Source: an uncultured Flavobacteriales bacterium (GTDB lineage Bacteria; Bacteroidota; Bacteroidia; Flavobacteriales_D; SKUL01). Taken from it: a stretch of DNA of 16,481 nt. The stretch covers positions 1 through 16,481 of the forward strand of contig CALDPJ010000234.1 in assembly GCA_937911795.1 (NCBI GenBank), in the 5' to 3' direction. Positions 13,739 through 16,481 of the stretch are shown here, piece by piece (position 1 is the first letter of the stretch; every line of letters begins with the position of its first letter). Below the pieces are notes generated by a model. The model saw only the letters and a program-made list of their open reading frames with translations, had not been told where the DNA came from and did no database searches. Both the position numbers and the translations under genes were made by a program.

Positions 13739-15967
13739 ATGAAAGTAACTCAGCTTCTATCCTTCCGGAATATTCTGACCGCCGGAATTGTTGCGTTTTT
13801 TACAATTGCAACCGGTTCTGTACAGGGTCAAAAAGAGCTCGACAACCGTACGATTTGGGCATCTGCGGCATTTTACCCAGCTTCTATCGGTGACATCCGA
13901 TCCATGAACGATGGTGTACACTATTCAAAACTCGATCAGGCAGGTGACATGGTGGAGCTCAACCAATACCAGTATCAGGATGGAGAAAAAGTCCGGACGC
14001 TGGTGCCGGCAGATGTTTTACCTGATAAGAAAAGAATTCAGGGATATCAATTTAATGCCGACGAAACGAAGGTGTTGTTGAAAACCGATATCGAAGGAAT
14101 TTATCGACACTCATATAAAGCAAATTATTTCATCTATGATCTGGCTGAGGGAAAGGTTCAACCCCTTACCGATTTCTCACAGGGAAAACAACAACTTGCT
14201 GATATTTCTCCTGCTGGAAATCATGTAGCATTTGTTCGCGACAACAATATCTTTCTTCGTGATCTGGATTCAGAAAATGAAATTCAGGTAACTACCGATG
14301 GTGAAAAAAACAAAATCATCAATGGGTTTCCCGACTGGGTGAATGAAGAAGAATTCAGCTATAACAAAGCTTTTCACTGGTCACCAAAAGGAACTAAAAT
14401 AGCCTTCAGCCGATTTGACGAAGAAGCCGTTAAAGAATTTCAACTGGCCTACTACGGAAATTTATATCCGGTGGAGTATCGGTTCAAATATCCGAAAGCA
14501 GGTGAAGAAAATTCGAAAGTACAGGTGAAAATCTATGACCTGAAAACCGGCAAAACCAATGACTGCAATCTTCCGGTGAACGAAGAATTCTACATTCCTC
14601 GCTTAAAATGGACGTTGGATGACAACAAACTTTGCATCATGAAACTGAACCGGCATCAGAACCACCTTGAGTTTCTGTTGGTCGATCTCACCAAAGACCA
14701 TCCATTCGGAATAGATCTGGAAAAGATATATGATGAAAAATCGGAGACCTATATAGAGATCAACGACAATCTCACCTTTCTTTCCAACGGACATCAGTTT
14801 TTATGGAACAGCGCCAAAAGCGGATACAATCACTTGTATCTGTTCGACATGAACAGCGAAAATGAAGTGGCGCTTACCAGCGGAGAATGGGAAGTAATGG
14901 ATTTCCTCGGTCTTCACGAAGAAAAAGGATTGGTTTACTATACTGCCGCTGAGGAAAGCCCTATTGAAAAAGCGGTGTATTCTGTTAAGACCAACGGAAA
15001 AGGAAAAAAGAAGCTGAGCCAGAATCCGGGATACAATTCTGCTATTTTCAGCCTAACGTTTAAATACTACATCCTCACTCATTCGGACGCGGCTACGCCA
15101 CCACGTGTATCGCTCCACAATGCTTCGGGCAAAGAAATCCGGGTATTGGAAAGCAACGAACGATTGAGAAACGAACTGGCCCAATACGATCTTCAGCCGA
15201 AAGAATTTTTCACCTTCACCACCGAGCGGGGCGACGAATTAAATTCGTGGATGATCCGACCGCCAGATTTTGATGAATCGAAGAAGTACCCGGTGCTGAT
15301 GGTCGTGTACGGAGGACCCGGCAGCAACACGGTGAAGAATTCGTGGGGAGGTCATGATTACCTATGGCAGAACCTTATGGCGCAGGAAGGCTATGTCATC
15401 GTTTCGGTAGATCCTCGGGGTACGATGTTTCGTGGAACCGAATTCGGTCACAGCACCTACATGCAACTTGGCAAACTCGAAACCGAGGATATGATTTCGG
15501 CCGCAAAATATCTCGGGGAACAACCGTATGTAGATAAAGAACGAATCGGAATTCAGGGCTGGAGCTATGGCGGCTATTTATCGTCGTTGTGCATGACAAA
15601 AGGCGCGGAATTCTTCAAAGCCGGAATAGCCATTGCACCGGTTACGAACTGGCGATTTTATGACTCTATTTATACCGAACGTTTTATGCGTACGCCACAG
15701 GAGAATCCGGAAGGTTATGACCGGAATTCACCCATCAGTTATGCAGCGCAATTTGATGATAAGAAGGATAAATTTCTGTTGATCCACGGAACGGCGGATG
15801 ACAATGTCCATGTTCAGAATGCAATGGACCTGGCTTCTGCGTTGATTCATGCCAACAAGCAATTTGATATGATGATTTATCCCGATAAGAATCACGGAAT
15901 TTACGGTGGGAAAACAAGGATTCAATTGTACACTTTGATGACCAATTATATTCTGGAAAATCTATAA
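13739..15967 (+). CDS. DPP IV-family serine peptidase (S9B)
   Basis: A 742-residue exported dipeptidyl peptidase of family S9. A signal peptide (about 1-30, ending SVQG before Gln) is followed by the eight-bladed beta-propeller (about 40-480) and the alpha/beta-hydrolase domain (about 490-742). The catalytic triad is Ser609 in GWSYGG (607-612), Asp687 in GTADDNVH (684-691) and His719 in NHGIYG. The Glu pair that holds the free N-terminus of the substrate lies in DWVNEEEF (199-206), and the oxyanion Tyr is Tyr524 in VVYGGPGS. Asn689 matches the substrate-binding Asn of human DPP IV. Such enzymes cut dipeptides, usually Xaa-Pro or Xaa-Ala, from peptide ends in the periplasm. The gene is packed between two transporters, which fits release and then uptake of dipeptides. 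Confidence 0.93.
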   Translation: MKVTQLLSFRNILTAGIVAFFTIATGSVQGQKELDNRTIWASAAFYPASIGDIRSMNDGVHYSKLDQAGDMVELNQYQYQDGEKVRTLVPADVLPDKKRIQGYQFNADETKVLLKTDIEGIYRHSYKANYFIYDLAEGKVQPLTDFSQGKQQLADISPAGNHVAFVRDNNIFLRDLDSENEIQVTTDGEKNKIINGFPDWVNEEEFSYNKAFHWSPKGTKIAFSRFDEEAVKEFQLAYYGNLYPVEYRFKYPKAGEENSKVQVKIYDLKTGKTNDCNLPVNEEFYIPRLKWTLDDNKLCIMKLNRHQNHLEFLLVDLTKDHPFGIDLEKIYDEKSETYIEINDNLTFLSNGHQFLWNSAKSGYNHLYLFDMNSENEVALTSGEWEVMDFLGLHEEKGLVYYTAAEESPIEKAVYSVKTNGKGKKKLSQNPGYNSAIFSLTFKYYILTHSDAATPPRVSLHNASGKEIRVLESNERLRNELAQYDLQPKEFFTFTTERGDELNSWMIRPPDFDESKKYPVLMVVYGGPGSNTVKNSWGGHDYLWQNLMAQEGYVIVSVDPRGTMFRGTEFGHSTYMQLGKLETEDMISAAKYLGEQPYVDKERIGIQGWSYGGYLSSLCMTKGAEFFKAGIAIAPVTNWRFYDSIYTERFMRTPQENPEGYDRNSPISYAAQFDDKKDKFLLIHGTADDNVHVQNAMDLASALIHANKQFDMMIYPDKNHGIYGGKTRIQLYTLMTNYILENL

Positions 15968-15970
15968 CCT

Positions 15971-16481
15971 ATGAGCAAGACGACGAATACCAAACACCCA
16001 AAAGGCCTTTATTTTTTGTTTTTCACAGAAATGTGGGAACGATTCGGTTATTATTTGATGCTGGGAATCTTCGTCCTCTACATGATCGATGTGGACACGG
16101 GCGGAATGGGTTTTCTGGATAAGAATGCGGATGATATTTTCGGGACGTTTATCGCCCTAACTTATTTGACTCCTTTCTTGGGCGGCTTCTTGGCTGACCG
16201 GATTTTGGGTTATGTGAAATCAGTGTATATAGGCGGTGTGCTGATGGCGGCGGGATACATCGCATTGGCACTGCCGGGACTTACTTCTTTTTACGTTGCA
16301 TTGGGGCTTATCATAGTAGGGAACGGTTTGTTTAAACCTAATATTTCTACTTTATTGGGAAATTTATATTCCAAAGAAGAATACAAATCGATGAAGGATT
16401 CCGGATACAATATTTTTTATATGGGAATCAACATCGGCGCATTTATCTGCAACATTATCGCAGCTTTTATGCGGAATAAAT
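15971..16481 (+). CDS. POT-family proton-dependent di/tripeptide transporter (3' end cut by window edge)
   Basis: The first 170 residues of a proton-coupled oligopeptide transporter (POT/PTR2 family, DtpT-like). The start MSKTTNTKHPKGLYFLFFTE leads into MWERFGYY (22-29), where the E-x-x-E-R-like stretch FTEMWERF is the proton-coupling signature of helix 1. Later come LGGFLADRILGYVKSV, VGNGLFKPNIST and DSGYNIFYMGINIGAF, all typical of the family. The gene starts 4 bases after the peptidase stop, so the two are surely cotranscribed. It should carry into the cytoplasm the dipeptides released by the peptidase. About two thirds of the protein lies beyond the window. Confidence 0.94.
   Translation, partial: MSKTTNTKHPKGLYFLFFTEMWERFGYYLMLGIFVLYMIDVDTGGMGFLDKNADDIFGTFIALTYLTPFLGGFLADRILGYVKSVYIGGVLMAAGYIALALPGLTSFYVALGLIIVGNGLFKPNISTLLGNLYSKEEYKSMKDSGYNIFYMGINIGAFICNIIAAFMRNK

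Overview
The window reads as the chromosome of a member of the Bacteroidota, probably a Flavobacteriales-like environmental organism. Supporting features are a PorT-type outer-membrane barrel, short lipoproteins, a DPP IV-type exopeptidase beside a POT transporter, AraC regulators with a small ferredoxin-like front domain, weak Shine-Dalgarno sequences, and two TAnnTTTG boxes (the Bacteroidota sigma-A -7 element) at suitable places. Nothing points to a phage, transposon, CRISPR array, tRNA or rRNA. All family names come from recognising motifs by eye; no database search was run.

Layout. (1) Positions 1-2591, minus strand: a UbiB/ABC1 atypical kinase with two C-terminal membrane helices, followed with overlap by a CotH-kinase-family lipoprotein that runs off the left edge and has no ATG start. 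(2) 2817-4709, plus strand: a flavin-dependent monooxygenase/halogenase-like enzyme and a small membrane protein of a Bacteroidota-restricted type. (3) 4710-5246: a 537-base stretch without a convincing gene. (4) 5247-10194, plus strand: two overlapping paralogous AraC-type regulators, then a two-helix mini-protein, a coiled-coil lipoprotein, a PorT-type barrel, a soluble GAF histidine kinase, an lmo0937-type mini membrane protein and a YtxH-domain protein, closed by a strong intrinsic terminator. This looks like an envelope or general-stress module and is the best candidate here for an undescribed system. (5) 10195-10576: two further hairpins, tiny uncertain ORFs and no clear gene. (6) 10577-11986, minus strand: a GlcD/D-lactate dehydrogenase-type FAD oxidase, whose start is corrected here. 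(7) 12167-16481, plus strand: an AbgT-family transporter, a DPP IV-family serine peptidase and a POT peptide transporter (cut by the right edge), tightly spaced like an operon for peptide or aminoacyl-conjugate use.

How the genes fit together. The right-hand operon has a clear logic: the exported dipeptidyl peptidase releases dipeptides, the POT carrier imports them with protons, and the AbgT carrier handles an acyl-glutamate-like or related compound. In the central module, the regulators, the sensor kinase and the envelope proteins of all layers (inner-membrane mini-proteins, lipoprotein, outer-membrane barrel) suggest an envelope-stress regulon. That link rests on gene order and family habits, not on a direct sequence signal. 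The UbiB-CotH pair joins two atypical kinase folds in one transcription unit, with unknown joint function.
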